Source: an uncultured Pelagibacteraceae bacterium | Lineage (GTDB): Bacteria; Pseudomonadota; Alphaproteobacteria; Pelagibacterales; Pelagibacteraceae | Reading direction: 5' to 3' | Assembly: GCA_902620585.1 (NCBI GenBank) | Contig: CACNJC010000001.1 | Coordinates: forward strand, 120,544-184,543 | Length of the DNA: 64,000 nucleotides | Shown: positions 63,525 through 64,000 of the stretch, one piece after another | Layout: every line of letters begins with the position of its first letter | How positions within the stretch are numbered: the first letter of the stretch is position 1 | Made by a program: the position numbers and the translations under genes | The notes under the pieces: model-generated | Told to the model about the DNA's origin: nothing | The model's database searches: none | The model's input: the letters and a program-made list of their open reading frames with translations, nothing else

Positions 63525-64000
63525 TAATAATTCTCACAAACATTATTTATAATTTTCAGTGCTAAATTAATTTCTTTTTTTGTAACATTTAAAGGAGGCA
63601 AAAGTCTGACAACATTTTCTGACGCTTTTACCGTTAATAATTTTTTCTGTAACAGCATATTTATAAAATTAGTTTGGTCTGTGTGGAGTTTGAGTCCAAT
63701 CAATAAACCCTGCCCTCTAACTTCTTTAATGACTTTAGGATATTTAGCTTTAATTTTTTTAAGTTCTTGATGGAAATATTTTCCATTCTTTTTTACATTA
63801 TTTAAAAAACCTTTTTTACTTAATACATCAATAACAGCATTCCCAACACTCATAGCTAAAGGATTGCCGCCAAATGTTGATCCATGCAACCCTGGTTTCA
63901 TTCCTGAGGCAACTTTTTTATTTACTAATACTGCTCCAATTGGAAAACCCCCGCCAATTCCTTTGGCAATAGGCACAATGTCAGGCTTTATCTTTGCATA
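63524..64000 (-). CDS. argD: acetylornithine aminotransferase, C-terminal part (runs off the window)
   Basis: The last 158 codons of a class III aminotransferase; the frame stays open to base 64000 and the N-terminus lies outside. Seen: KPDIVPIAKGIGGGFPIGA with the PLP lysine (in IAKGIGGG), then HGSTFGGNPLAMSVGNAV and RGQGLLIGLKL. These suit acetylornithine or succinyldiaminopimelate aminotransferase; the overlap with argF points to arginine synthesis. Confidence 0.92.
   Translation of the reverse strand, partial: YAKIKPDIVPIAKGIGGGFPIGAVLVNKKVASGMKPGLHGSTFGGNPLAMSVGNAVIDVLSKKGFLNNVKKNGKYFHQELKKIKAKYPKVIKEVRGQGLLIGLKLHTDQTNFINMLLQKKLLTVKASENVVRLLPPLNVTKKEINLALKIINNVCENY

Overview
The window is a strongly A+T-rich, gene-dense bacterial chromosome segment. 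Gene content and order point to a marine alphaproteobacterium of the SAR11 group (Pelagibacterales). The evidence is a CcrM-type GANTC methylase, the split alphaproteobacterial F0 operon (atpI-a-c-b'-b), the cox cluster with ctaB/ctaG and SURF1, a retinal cassette (crtI-crtB-crtY-blh), malate synthase G, very short intergenic gaps, and a tRNA-His of the unusual alphaproteobacterial kind (no G-1, A73). I see no insertion sequence, prophage, CRISPR array or foreign island. No gap between genes exceeds 300 bases; the longest, about 240 bases at 53743-53981, holds candidate structured RNA.

Layout. 1-6970: trmL, hemF, greA, cca with tRNA-Gln, ispE, a TPR protein, a family-4-type uracil-DNA glycosylase and rnhB. 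7017-13753: DNA methylation, repair and chromosome genes (ccrM, an FAD monooxygenase, mutY, a DciA-like DUF721 protein, a DsbA-like protein, a short smc). 13768-20412: the ATP synthase F0 genes run straight into the beta-carotene/retinal genes. 20396-24584: ispH, thrB, rnhA, a peroxiredoxin and thrC. 24581-30056: SURF1 and the aa3-type cytochrome c oxidase operon on the minus strand, including a 36-residue CoxF-like ORF. 30108-35212: rsmE, a CDGSH/HAD/pirin/quinone-reductase cluster and ubiA. 35216-40010: lipid A/LPS genes (msbA-like, waaA, lpxK, lpxL). 40020-48526: purD, rsmD, pgi, bamF-like, lspA, ileS, ribF and a HAD protein. 48597-53742: groESL, then hisG-hisZ-hisS headed by tRNA-His. 53743-57637: cspA, accA, glcB. 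57634-64000: recR, ybaB, dnaX, SRP RNA, pheA, kdsB, a membrane cytochrome c, argF and a truncated argD at the window edge.

How the genes work together. Respiration (cytochrome oxidase, the CycM-like cytochrome c, ubiA), ATP synthesis (F0) and retinal synthesis for a rhodopsin pump are encoded close together. The isoprenoid genes ispE and ispH feed quinones, haem A and carotenoids. The lipid A genes (msbA, waaA, lpxK, lpxL, kdsB) make an LPS outer membrane.

The most interesting signal is architectural. All three stable RNA genes in the window (tRNA-Gln, tRNA-His, SRP RNA) end only 4-7 bases before the start codon of a protein gene (cca, hisS, dnaX), and two more genes (ccrM, kdsB) have a perfect hairpin ending 3-5 bases before their start codon. 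RNA processing or folding may therefore set translation initiation at these genes. Other points are a ccrM leader hairpin with a GANTC site in each arm, two divergent genes that share one ATGCAT palindrome as both start codons, an SMC protein with no recognisable hinge, an AccA with a C-terminal membrane segment, and a groEL terminator lying inside hisG. All calls rest on reading the sequence and on family knowledge; no database search was run.
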